Part shown: positions 13,501-25,700 of the stretch, piece after piece | How positions within the stretch are numbered: position 1 is the first letter of the stretch | Layout of the letters: each line of letters starts with the position of its first letter | Source: Chrysomallon squamiferum | Taxonomy: Eukaryota > Mollusca > Gastropoda > Neomphalida > Peltospiridae | NCBI GenBank assembly: GCA_012295275.1 | Contig: CM022673.1 | Span: 20,019,810 to 20,079,809, forward strand | Length of the DNA stretch: 60,000 nt | Direction of reading: 5' to 3' | Notes under the pieces: model-generated | Databases searched by the model: none | What the model was told of the DNA's origin: nothing | What the model saw: only the letters and a program-made list of their open reading frames with translations | Program-made: the position numbers and the translations under genes

Positions 13501-16380
13501 TAGTGGAATTTTTCAAATCAGACTAAAACTGAAACCACAGTGTCTGTTTGCACTGTTAGTCATTTTAGCAGCATTCAGCCACGTGTCATTTTGAAGATTT
13601 TGGCATGTTTAGCATGTTATTGTGAATACACATACAAACATACAGTTCTGAAAAACATTAAGCTCATTTAACAAATTGGTCCTAGCAGTCTTGTTGATTT
13701 TATGTCTTTTGTATCGATTATTTTTCAAACTACAGTTGGCAAAAGTTTGTCTTTCTTATACTCTGCTAAAATATGGCTGAAAACAGACCAAATACTTGTA
13801 TCAATTTGCATATACCTTTTGAACTGCCAGAAATAGTCAGAATTTATTGTGTGTTTTGTTTCTTTTTGTTACAACATTCGTTTTGTGTTACTATTCTTGA
13901 AATTAAAGTAAGAAACAATTTGCCTGCTGGTACCTACTAAAGAAAAGATTAAAAATAAATCTTTCTTCATTCTCAAAGTTGTGATATTAATAGTTTCAAT
14001 AAATATTATTACTGCAGCAAAAAACACAATTTCTAATACTTAATATATTTCCTCTAGTTCTTATATCAATTTCTCTGTAATTCAGTATAGCTAATACAAG
14101 TATTTTTATGTGTAAGAATAAAATTTGTTTAAACTAAAATAATGTTTTCACATGAAGTGTGTGATAAAATTCATAACTGTTTTAATTTCAGGACTACATG
14201 CCACTGCCACCATCAGGGGAAAATGAAACTGCAGCAGCAGTGATAGAGGAACCCAAATTGAATTTTTCATATGTGGAATGTTTAATGTTTGCCTTTCACC
14301 AGTTAGGAAAAAAAGATATCCTGGGTTTTTATTAGATGAAGTTAATCAAGAACGGCTAAAAGATTTTAAGCTCAGGTTTGTGGCTGAATTTTTCATAACT
14401 TTGTAAAAGATGTGATATATAATATTAAATTGAAAGTTATGATCATACTGCATGATTATTGAATATTGGTTTTAGTATTTTCCTTTTGTTTTTTGTTTTT
14501 TTTTGTTTCTTATTTATGTATTTATTTATTTTTAATCAGTTTGTTTATTTTAATTTATTGACTGATCGTTTATTTTTTCTCAAGAATTGTAGATTTATTT
14601 TATAAACATTTACAGACTGCAGTATTTTGCACGAGGTGTTCAAGTGTACATAAAACAATTACGAGCTGCTTTGCAAGGAAAAACTGGTGATAGTTTAAAG
14701 ACAGAAGAGGTATGTACCAGACAAATTCAGTTGAAATAATGTAGTTAATGACAATTTGGCAGTGTAATTTTTTTATTATAATTTTAGTGTCAAACTGTTT
14801 TAATTATGTTTTATTTTTTGTATAAAATGAATTACAGTTTTGAATTCAGTGAAGGTATTCTTCATAAAGATTCTCTATTCAGAGATTTTCAATAGAACTG
14901 CTTCTTCATAAGCAGGTGCATCTTTTTCTTTTTTTGTCATGTTGAATTAACAGCAGATATACAAAGTTTTGTATATTGAACAGTCATTTATACATAATAA
15001 TTGTGTTAAAATGTTTGTGATTTGTATTAATTCAAGCAATGCTGTGATTTAAACATCTTAGTTAACACACATAGTATTATATCACTGCAAATTATCAAAT
15101 ACTACAGCTATTACTACTAGTTTTTGATCAGACAGTGCAAACAATTCAAAATTTATAAGCACTAAAATAAATAGAAGTTTCTGGTTGTTTTATTTATGAA
15201 TTAATAAAAAAGAAAACGAAACAACATTTACAGGTTATGCATTCACATTTTTATATTTAATTTTACTAGAATAAGCTGAAAGTTGTTGCTCTAAAAACCA
15301 CATCAAATATCAACATTCTGATCAAAGATCTCTTTCATACACCTCCCGCTTACAAATCTTCAATCACACTCTCCTGGAAGCCACTGCAGGTAACAAATTG
15401 TGTTTCTAAAATGATTTGCAACATTAGGATACAGACAGTTTTTTTTTTTTTTTTTGTTATAGGTTTGATTTGTTTTGTATTCTGCAAATTATTTTTCTTT
15501 TTTCTTTTATTTATTTATTTATTTATTTATTTTTAAATTTAAACATAACCTGATGTTAAAAATGATAAACAATGTAATAAAATATTAGAAATTTTTATTA
15601 AGAAATGAGTACTTTTCACTGGCTTTATATACATTGATGAAGTAAAATTAATAATGTTTTGTTTAAATTTCCAGCCAAAAGTAACATCAAATTCTAAATC
15701 TGCAGTTTTACCAGGGTATGTATCACTGACCAAAATGGTGACAATATTTATTCTTATTATTCTAAAACAATATCATTGATCAATCCCAGATTAAAGTAAA
15801 GGGATTGTTAGAGGGCTTAACATGAATTTATTATATCGTGTGCATACATGTAATGTTTTGTTTTTTAAGTTGCATATAAGGGGAGATAATAATGCACAAT
15901 CATCATAATGAATAAATGGAATATCAAAATTATGAAACAACAAAAATGTGGAATCTTACATGAACTGATGCATGCACACACACACATGTAATATTTTATT
16001 CATCCATTATTTAATTTCAGCCAGAAGAGAATTACACCAATAACATTTGAAACAAATGGTACAGGAGGTAAAAAATCAACTCCAAACACAGTCAGTGTTA
16101 AGCATGAAGGAAGACAGTTGTATGCTCCTCCTAGTGGTAAATTTAGCAACAAGGCAGGACATTTTCCAAATACAGGTACCTTCTTATTTTTTTTAAATCT
16201 ATGATAAATAAATGTATGGTATATATTATTTAAAGAGATAACATTAGGATCTAGGTGTTACAAATAGTAATTTGATGATTTTGTTTGTTTGTTATCCTAG
16301 GGGTAAGAGGAGGCTGGCAAGGTCGTGGACGTGGTTTCAGAGGTAGAGGTCGTGGCTATACAACATACAACAAATGGTGA
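5276..16380 (+). CDS. API5: API5 (apoptosis inhibitor 5 / AAC-11), 13 coding exons
   Basis: Nuclear HEAT/ARM-like scaffold; vertebrate API5 suppresses E2F1-driven apoptosis and associates with Acinus. Coding exons: 5276-5344, 6447-6608, 7080-7245, 7578-7780 (or from 7620), 8247-8387, 8627-8692, 12096-12290, 14192-14375, 14616-14709, 15270-15389, 15675-15715, 16021-16175, 16301-16380. The start MTTVENLYKNFGVLADA aligns with the family's MPTVEELY start. Further family landmarks include RKQAIKELP, FSQILAEHEEDDVVRDRAIK, SGRQQLV-like IGRQQLVDIVTEQAEL, the KNVHS exon, DYMPLPP, LQYFARGVQVYIKQLRAALQ (the leucine-zipper-like helix) and INILIKDLFHTPPAYKS. The C-terminus has an APPSGKFSNK block followed by an RGG-type tail ending YNKW. 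Total is about 558 codons, slightly longer than the human protein. Exon 8 is one base out of phase at an A7 run (14307-14313). All other junctions keep frame. Confidence 0.93.
7501..7538. repeat. (TA)n microsatellite in API5 intron 3
   Basis: Alternating TA run about 40 bases upstream of the preferred exon 4 acceptor. Confidence 0.9.
9543..10280 (-). pseudogene. Decayed transposon-encoded reading frames
   Basis: Inside the intron-6 element, minus-strand frames run through 10280-10074 and 10171-9773, then 9728-9543, separated by stops and frame changes. Visible pieces include GFHFFNITPEHTAKHEMELE and LNWPNEEDTCWLV. Base composition is richer in GC than the surrounding intron, as expected for a former coding region. 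Family unknown. It is placed as a pseudogene because no single frame is open across it. Confidence 0.4.
10270..11075. repeat. Degenerate TAG/GTA trinucleotide array inside the transposon
   Basis: About 0.8 kb is dominated by TAG, GTA, GTT and AAT trinucleotides. It produces long low-complexity frames on both strands (Val/Ile-rich on plus, Thr/Ile-rich on minus). These are not treated as genes because they follow from the repeat period. Confidence 0.8.
12335..12371. repeat. (TATC)n microsatellite
   Basis: About nine TATC units in API5 intron 7, close to the exon 7 donor. Confidence 0.9.
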
Positions 16381-18266
16381 CTGAAAAACTGACAACATGG
16401 GCAGTTTTTTATGATTACACTAACAGCATCTGAATGAGAAGGCTGTCTAACTGGCCACATATGTGAATCACTGCATTTCATTAATACAACTCACTAGATA
16501 TTTGTGTCCATATCAATTGAAAGTGCTGCTTCAAATGTCGGATGCAAATAAATGGATTATTTGTATAATTATTTTACCACACTCAATGTGTTTGCTGAAT
16601 TTAACATGGTGAACTTACTAGAAATGGAATATAGAAACATATACTAGTTCTTTTATATTGTTAGAATAATATAAGTAAATAAAAAACATTTGTTAATTTA
16701 AAAAAATAATCATAAAATACTAGTATTAGAATTTTGTTATCTTGATGCAGTTGTACATCATTAATAAAAAGTGAATTAATAGTTTAATCTATTGATTTTT
16801 GCACTGATCTTTTTATTGTTACTATTATCATTTGATACATTCAGTATTAAAGCCTAAAATTTTGAGTGTTCTAAAACTGTCTTCAAACATTTATAAATTT
16901 TAAATATTGTGTTTTTTGCATCTTTTGTAACATCTTATTTTAAAATATTAGTTGAAAAAGAACCTGTTAATTCTGAACATGTGAATTAACCTGCAGTTTT
17001 ACGCAGAATCATGAAATTCTTATGGATGCAAAAAAAACAACAAAAAATCTTAGAAGTATAATTTTTAGCTGCCATTTTTGTTTTTTAGGAAAATTAATTT
17101 TTTTTAGGAGCTTGTTTGTTTTTGTGGCTTATAAATTTAAAATATATTTTTGGTTGTACACATTAATGGTCTAAAAAAAAATTATGCTTAAAGTTATTAT
17201 TTTATTGGTTTGGGTAACTTATCACTGTTAATAAAGTATGACAATAAATTAATAAATTTTAATTTTATTCTTGTTACAATTTGCAATTTTTTCATATTAA
17301 TTAAGATGAAAAAATTGCAAACTAAAGTAATTTAAGATGCAGTTTAATGTTGCTTAGAATTTTGGTAATAGTAAACTGAATATCCTTGTCTTATCCAGAA
17401 AAAATTTCAGATGTGTTTATCACTGATGTATATTTGATGAACAGTTTTGAGAATTCATATACTTACAGAAATATCGAGAACTTGTGAAGGATGGTGGCAA
17501 GTTCTTTATGGAAACATTACATAATTTTGTGATTTCAGTAGTTGATTTGCTTACAGTTGCAGTTCATACCTTTTATTATGTATAGGATAAATCGAGCTGA
17601 ATGCATTAGAAAAAAATGTTAGTGTTGGTATATGCTTGGAAAATCCCAAAATAATGTAAATGTGTTTTGTATTATAGCAGAAAAGAACTTTTATTTTAAA
17701 ATGTCACATAGCTGGCATTGAAACTCAGTTATTAATAATGTGAAGTGGTTATTATACACTGAATTAAGAAACAAGTGTGCCAATTAAGTGTATTGCTTGA
17801 TAACTAATTGCTGGTACTATGCAATGTATCAAACGGTTTATTTAACTTTGTAAGTAGAAATATGATTTATTGGTAAGGAGGATCTTTTTTTTTTGCTTAA
17901 TCTTAATCATGTATTACAATTACATTTTTAAATAATATTAATTTGATCTAAAAATTATTTTCTTTTCTTTATTGATTTGAAAAAATAAAAGGCCTTTAAA
18001 AATGAGTGTAGATATATTGCTTGTCCCATTCCTTTTATAACCATCTTTGTTTCAACTTTTTAAATTCAGATTAAGTTGTTAATAAATTGGTGTTTGAAAG
18101 TTGTCTTATGATAACTGGTTAACAAGTTTCCAAAAATGTTAAAAAAAACCACTATTAGAAATATCTTTTTTATTGTTTTGATGGTCATTTTTAATGTTTA
18201 TACCAGAAATTAATAAATCTAAAACAGCTTAATAGGTCTATCATAATCTTAAATCAACGAATTTTG

Positions 18267-18299
<33 letters not shown>

Positions 18300-18900
18300 T
18301 AATTTTTAAAGGACTATTGTTATTAATATTTTCTTCATCACTTTCATTACACACGTTTTAACTGATGAAACAAAAAAATAAGTGTTAGGAACTGTTGGCT
18401 TTAGTATGGCTGAATATAAAAGTTCGAATAAAGAGGTGCAACTGTAAAGTACTAGTTTATTATTCTGAGACAAACCTCTAGGTAATGAATTATGGGTATG
18501 GGTGCAATATTTGCTTTAATCAACAGTTGATTTAAGGACATCAAATCATTAAATATTTTGTAAAAAATCACTTAATCCAAACAGATTCAATTCTTATTGC
18601 AAGTAATTTCCATTAAAGTGATTTTGATCCAGCCATTTAATTTTAAATAAAAGTTTTATTATTATTGTTGTTGTTTTGTACATTTTGGTTTTTATGTTAA
18701 AAATTTTTTTAAGAAATTAAATTAAAAGAAAAAGAAAATAAAGAAAAGTTTATGATACTTTAATATTGCAAGAATAAAAAGTTTTAAAAATCGATATTTG
18801 TGTTATTACTTTATAATAATATCTTTCGTAGCATGAGCTTATATAATATATTGTGGTGGTATTTGATTTTCGGCGGTTTAACTTCGTGGGTATGAGTATT
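16381..18900. other. API5 3' UTR and AT-rich intergenic sequence
   Basis: Downstream of the API5 stop the sequence is AT-rich and without coding potential. A first polyadenylation signal occurs within 170 bases. Later stretches include several more AATAAA hexamers and a long T-run (about 18269-18298). I see no gene, structural RNA or transposon here. Part of it may be a longer alternative 3' UTR. Confidence 0.5.
16547..16552 (+). terminator. API5 polyadenylation signal (AATAAA)
   Basis: Canonical hexamer about 167 bases after the stop codon, in 'atgcaaataaatggatt'. It is the first AATAAA after the CDS. Confidence 0.6.
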
Positions 18901-19125
18901 TGGCGTGTGCTATTTAGATACAATAAAAGACAAACGATTGTTTTATACCAGGTAAACATTTATTTATTTTCAATAAAAACAACTTTCTTCAAAAAATATT
19001 CTGAAATTAAATAAAGAAATGCTGATGAGGAATTTAACATTTTTCTTTTTCTTAAAATTTTCTTTTCCATTTTTGGTTCAAATTAGAGTTACCTGCCTTC
19101 GCGTAGTTATGAACATAGTTTACAA

Positions 19126-19198
19126 ATGGCGGTGTAAGAAGAAGATAGATTTAAAAAAAAAAAACCAACGTATTCCGGTAGTCAAAGTGGCCCTGAAG
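19126..19198 (+). other. Candidate non-coding first-exon end with three-codon uORF (CH/ankyrin gene)
   Basis: A gtaatg donor at 19199 precedes the next exon (acceptor ending tagcag at 19768). The sequence upstream contains ATG GCG GTG TAA (19126-19137) in a decent start context (ACAAATGG). Neither frame joins cleanly to the main CDS, so the ATG at 19777 is preferred as start and this segment is treated as 5' UTR with a minimal uORF. The true 5' end is not visible. Confidence 0.35.
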
Positions 19199-19776
19199 GT
19201 AATGCAAAAGAGACAGTTGTGTTTATAACTGTATTTATAATTAATAATACATTTCTAAATTAAATTTTATCAACTAAATTAGATTTATTGAATATCTAAA
19301 AATGACATCAATGAAAAAAAGACGACTAGTTTCCAGTTTTACCACTAATATTAGTAAAAGAAGATTGATCAAATATAATATTTAATTTACATTGTTTCTG
19401 TTAAACTTTAATAAAACAATTAACAATTAAATATCAGATTATTAAAATAATAATTCCTTCAAATGCAAAGATAACATAACTATAAATTATAATTATTTAA
19501 GAATCATCAGAAAGTATAAAATCAAGTAATATCAAAGATATTATTTAATGGTAAAGAATCAAGAAGGTTGTTAATTAAGAAGAGAAAATAAAATAACACT
19601 TAAAGGTATAATATTAACCAAAATTAAAAAAATAATAATACATAAATAAAATATGATTGCTATGATAATAATATTGATAAATCTTAATTAAATTAGAGTA
19701 TGATATATTTGCAATACATATTAGTAAATGGCATTACAGATGGATATATTTCATTGGTAGTATAGCAGTGGAGAAT

Positions 19777-22700
19777 ATGTCTTTAAAAACAAGAATTCGT
19801 GGGTTCACTGCATGGGTGAATCTTCGACTACTTCCATATAACCATCTTCTAAACAATGTCATGATGGATCTACTTACTGGAACAAGCATGAAATACCTCA
19901 TAGAGAGTATCACAGGAAGAGATTTTACTAAGATGGAAAGCTTTGATGGGTAGGTGATTATCAGTAAACAGTAATTTATAAATTCTTATTTTTGTTCCTA
20001 CAGTTTTTTGTAAACATATACATGTAAATTTATTAATTTATTAATTACATTTGCAAATGTAAACTGAAACTAGGACTACAGTATATTTTAATTTATAACC
20101 ATATTAATATACGTAACTTAATTTTTTAATTTTCAGCTTGAGTCAGCAACAGAAGCAGACTAGGATTGAATGGATTGTACAGGAATTGAAACGGTGCAAT
20201 GTATTACCTTGTGACATGTCTGTTGATTGTCGTATGTTTGCCATGAGGAGCTCAGAACATGTGAGAATGTCATGTTCATAAATTTAAGTAAATTTAAAAT
20301 CTGTGAATAAGTAACTACTATATAATAATAAATGATAATTCACTGTTCAAAATGTCATTAATAGACAAAAATGTAGATGGTATAAAAGGGCAAAATGTTA
20401 TCTTATGCAGGAAATGTAAAAGATGGAATTGTAAATTCTAAAAAAGTTTTGAAGTAAAATCTTGTTAATTTGAATACTAATAAATTTTTGTTTACATTTA
20501 AATTTAATTTGAATTAAATAATCAAGAAAAGAGAATAGATTTTAAAAAACAACAACTGTATTTTCTTTTAATATAGGTGTTTGATCTCTTATGGCGATTG
20601 GTTACTCATGATATTTGGTTTGTTTGGGAGAGAGCAGAATACCTTCAACATGAAGACAGAGATATTCTTACTCAAGTTAAATTTAAAGTAATAAAATAAA
20701 TCTACATTTAAGTCAAATTTAAAAGTAAGAATCTGTATATGACAAAATGTATTTTGTTTTTAGACATTCTATTATTCAAGCTTACTGGTGTAATTGAAAT
20801 AATTGAAGAAAAAAAAAGAAAAGAAAAGAGCTCATAATCATAAATTTAGCTATCTATGGAAGCTATCTCTTGTTTTGTTTTGTTTTTTCTTCTCATTAGT
20901 ACTATGTGGTAAGTAATTTTCTTTTTCAATAAAGCAAGTTTTTCAGGAACAGATTTTCTGAATTTTTGTTCGAATGCAAAGCTTATTCCCACTTCCACTT
21001 AATTAAATATTTAATGGTACATCCAAAATAAAAACAAATTATAATTACCAATGATGCAGTGATATTACTAGTAAAACAGAATTAGTTTTATTTTTCATAC
21101 AAATATTTCCATTTCTAAAGTTTCTATATTCTTTGGCTTGATAATTTAATTTTTAAAAAATACCAAATAATTTTAGTTCAAATTCCTTGAAAAAGTGAGT
21201 ATTATTTTTTAATCTAATCTAATTTTATTTTTTGTCAGTGGACACCAGAACCGCCTCCAAAAAAGAAGAAGAAAGGAAAGCTTAAGAAATCTCTTCTCTC
21301 TGGTTTTGGATCATCTGCAGTTGTTGAGGAGGAACCAGTTGATGTAAGATTAGTGATAATCTTTATCTGACTCTCATCAATAGTCACATCTTTTAATTTC
21401 AAAAGATCAAGGTTCATTAAATGTTTCTATATGTTTTTCCTTTGTATTTAACTTTTGACAAGCATTATTAATATTATTTACAATATTTGTCCCAGTATTA
21501 GAGGCAAGAAAAGTAAATATAAATAATAAGATAAAGACTAATAAACAAGATTACATATATTTTACAAAGTACAGACTCTTATAAATGAATTGCTGAAGTA
21601 TTTATAATTCTATGAGGCAGTTGTTTTTCCATTGGTTGTATTGCTTCTTCACATATTTTTTAATTTGTTTTTTGTTCACAGCTTAAAATATGTTAATTAG
21701 AATTGAACTGAAAGATGTGGTTAAATGTCCTCAGTTTGTTTGTAATAGCTTTTGCATGTTGCAGTAGTCAGACAGAAAGAAAATATCAGTGAAAGCTAAG
21801 AAGTTTCAAATGTTGTTTTATAGTGGACATACTAATTATGCTAACTTTGGACTTGTTTTAGAATGAACCTGAACAAGAGTGGGTTAAATTTCCTAATGCT
21901 GACTTTATGAAAAATTTCAAAAGAAAGAGAACAGCTGGAAAATTTCCATCACCAGACCAGTGTATTCTACAGTTAGTTAATGCTCAGCTAAAAGTGAGTC
22001 AAATATTTAATTTGTAATTTAAGTATAAAAAGCAAGATGTGATACGAAAAAACTGCTTAAATATATTTTGAAATTGTGATGGCTTGTCATTTGTTTCAAC
22101 ATCAGTAAATGTTGTAAACTTCTTTTATTTGTTATCTTTTATTATTCATAGATTTCTTTTTATTTTAGATTAAAAATATCAATGGCATTTCCTTTAACTA
22201 ATACATATTCTTTTTTTACCTTGTTTCCTCAGATAAATCTGTTAAAAATCACATTATTTTAATTCCAGAAAACCAAAGAAGGGAAGGGAATAACTTGTTA
22301 TGTAAGTTTTAATATTAAATTTGTTTGTTTGTTTGTTGTTGGTGTTTTTTTGGGGGGTAATATACTGCTATTCAAAGGTATCCTTGTTTGTATAAATATT
22401 TATTAAATTAAAATAACAAATATACTTTTAATAAAACAATTGTTTTTTTGTATGTTTCAGAGCCTGGATGATTTGGTGGATAGTCGAATTTTATGTACCT
22501 TGGTTAATTCTTTTGTTCCCAACACATTTACTACTGATCTGCTGTTAAATGACAGGTAATTGTAAACAGTATTGTTATTATTATATGAATTCAAAGCAAA
22601 CAAACTCCAAACAGATGCAGGTTATATTGCTTCATCACATTTCCAAATTTAGTTTAAATACAAATGCAGACTTAATGAACAGAATCGAAATAACTGTTTG

Positions 22701-25700
22701 GCTTCCTTTTTGCTACATACTTTAACAGATTTGTTGGAACAAAATAAAAGTGAGTAATCACATTTCACATTTTGCATTTTATCCTTTCAAAGATTTCTTT
22801 TTTTAATGTTTTATATCTGGGATGTTTTATGTACATTTTGATTCTAATTTACAGATGGACAATTAATATTGCTTTAAGAACAGCAGAAAAGATGTTCTAT
22901 AATGAGACCCAATTTGACTCTGAAGATCTTGCTGAGGTTTTCATTATGTTTTTATTTTTTTGAGAACATTCTCATGTCATGTGAAAAGTTATTTTCAGAG
23001 GGATCACTGAGGTTGAATCCACTTTATTATAACAATAAGTTTTAATTTTTTTTTAATAATTATATAGAATTGCATATATCTTTTCTCACTGCTTCATTAT
23101 TTTATTATTTTTATTAATTTGACTCCTTTTTAAAAAAAAAATTATGGAGTACTTGCCTTCCGATCCAGTATATGTTTCAAACTCTGAAGAAAAATTAATA
23201 TATGTTTAGAACTTAAGGAACTAAATTCATTTAAATTAATATTTATAACTAATCATAAAATTTATTATAGGACCTAATAGTTTATTATAAAAATGCATAA
23301 CTAAAACATTTACTGAGAATTTTGTTTTGAAACAATTTTTAATTTTGTAACTTCCAGGCTGATCCGATGGCTGTGTGTGCTTATTTCACATTTTTCTTCA
23401 TGGTGGCATACAAGTTTCGTCAGTGTCAGGCTGTTGCTGAACGTGTGGTATAGTCTCCTTCAGACTACAATAATGTGTTTTAATACTTACATTCATACAA
23501 AATTAACATATACAAATGATTTTACACAGTTAACTATATCATTTTGCACTAAGACATTCAAAAACAGAAATAAAATATACAACACAACATACAGCAGTTT
23601 GGTTTCACAGCTTGTTACTTTAAACATTTATTATTTACTCAGGAATTATATTTTTAATATTATTATTATTGTTATTGAAGAATTGGATTAATCAGCTTAT
23701 CAGAGAATGCAATCATGAACTAGAAAAATATCCTGCTGTGGTTTCTAATCTTCAAGAACTGCAGCGTAAGAAGGAGTTGAAGTCGAATATAGAAGGACAT
23801 AAAGAAGGTTTGTTTTTGTAGGACAAACTCGTGAATTAAAACATATATGTATGTTTATAGGTATCTGTATATTTATATTTATTAATATGTGTTAGCTTGT
23901 ATGTAAATCCATATACAGACTGCCTGTTAGATACGGTATTTGCAACAGATATTTATTCCTGATTTCAATTATTGGTTATGATGAACTTAATTAAAACTGT
24001 ATGTGCTTTGCTTTACTTTTTAATATATTATATTTTAATATTATATATTTAGCTATTCAGAAAATGGAAAAGCGCTTTGATGTCAAGTATTGCAAGAAAT
24101 GGGTGGATCATGTAGATACAGTTCAGTCTGATGTAAATATACATCTTTTTTATTATTTAATTAATACATACATATGTAAAGAGAAAAATATCCAATGAAG
24201 GAAGAAAGTATTTTTATAGTGTTACCATTTCTAATAATTGGTGTAGAATATGAATATATTTTATAATTGTATTTCACGATAAACTTCTTTTTTTGCTAAA
24301 TGTAGCAGTATTTGCAGAAAGTATTATGATTGCTAAATTAATAATTTCTCAGTCATTCTTTATTTAAAATTTTAAAAATAATATTACATAATTGTTTGTA
24401 GGCATGACGCAGGTTTTGATGGAATAAGATAAACCACATTCTACAGATAAGTGATATGCAATGCATGGGGATGCAATGTCATAGATTTTAGATGAAATTT
24501 GCAAAAATAAGTGCCTTGTTTTAGCATAATCTCATTTTATTAACTGATTTGAGCAAAAAACATGTACAGACATGAAAGTCGAGATGTTTTCAAAACCATT
24601 AATGGTGAAAACAAATTGATCTGTTGATTCATTGGACTTCATTAATAGGCTGTAACTCAATATTACATTGTGCAAACATCTGACTGGTTATCCTACACAA
24701 TTTATAAAAATGTTTAAAATATTAGCTAATAATTTGTTTTTCTGTAGGTGCGGAAAGAAATCCGTGAAAAAATCAAGAGTCGATTTGATGTGCTGACAGT
24801 TCCTAGAAGTATCACAATTAATGACCTGTGTCTGTCATATGTTATTAACCTGGTTTGTTCATTCTCATGGTTAATGCAGGAGTGTTATTTAATAATTATA
24901 TGCTAATAATTTCAAGCTGTTTCTCAATACATATTTTAATGAAAAATTATTTTTATGTAATCTCAGGCACTTGGTAGTTTTTATTTAGTGAAAGTGAAAG
25001 AAACATAAAATTTTATATAATAATATGTCATAATAAGAATAATTAAAATAACATACTGTTATTAAATAATTATATATTGAGAAACACTAATAAAAAAATT
25101 AATCCTAAAAATAATTACTTTCTAATGATTTTCAAATGTTCAGGGTTACTGGTTAAATATTGCCTACAATTCCAAACATCAAAAAACATATTTTGTAAAG
25201 ACACTCTTGTTGTTTTCTGTTTTCGTTTTATTTGTTTGTTTGTTTTGGTTTTGGTTTTTCATTATTGCTTTACAATGAAATAGAATTTTTCATTTGTGTA
25301 CTTAACCATAATTTATTATTCCAGTATACACTGTACTTTTTATTTTATTTTAATTTTAATTTGTTTTAATTTTATTTAAAAAAAATAAAATTATCTTGGT
25401 TTCAGAAAAAAACACTCAGAAAAATAACTTCCTAAGTATATTGAATATAGTAAATTTTTCGCACATTTTTTACACTGATATATATTTTCAGAGCTTGACT
25501 AATGGATCTGGCTTTTACAAGGCAGAAGGCAAGGAGATGTTGACTGAAGGAAGGCGACTTGTACTGAGAAACAAAGAGACAGGAGAGTTCACAGATGACT
25601 TCACTGGAAAAATTAAAGGTTAGCATGTCTTTGATTGAAATAAATAGATAAATAAGTAAACAAACATAAAAACAAATAACAGAATAAAATGGTGAGAAAA

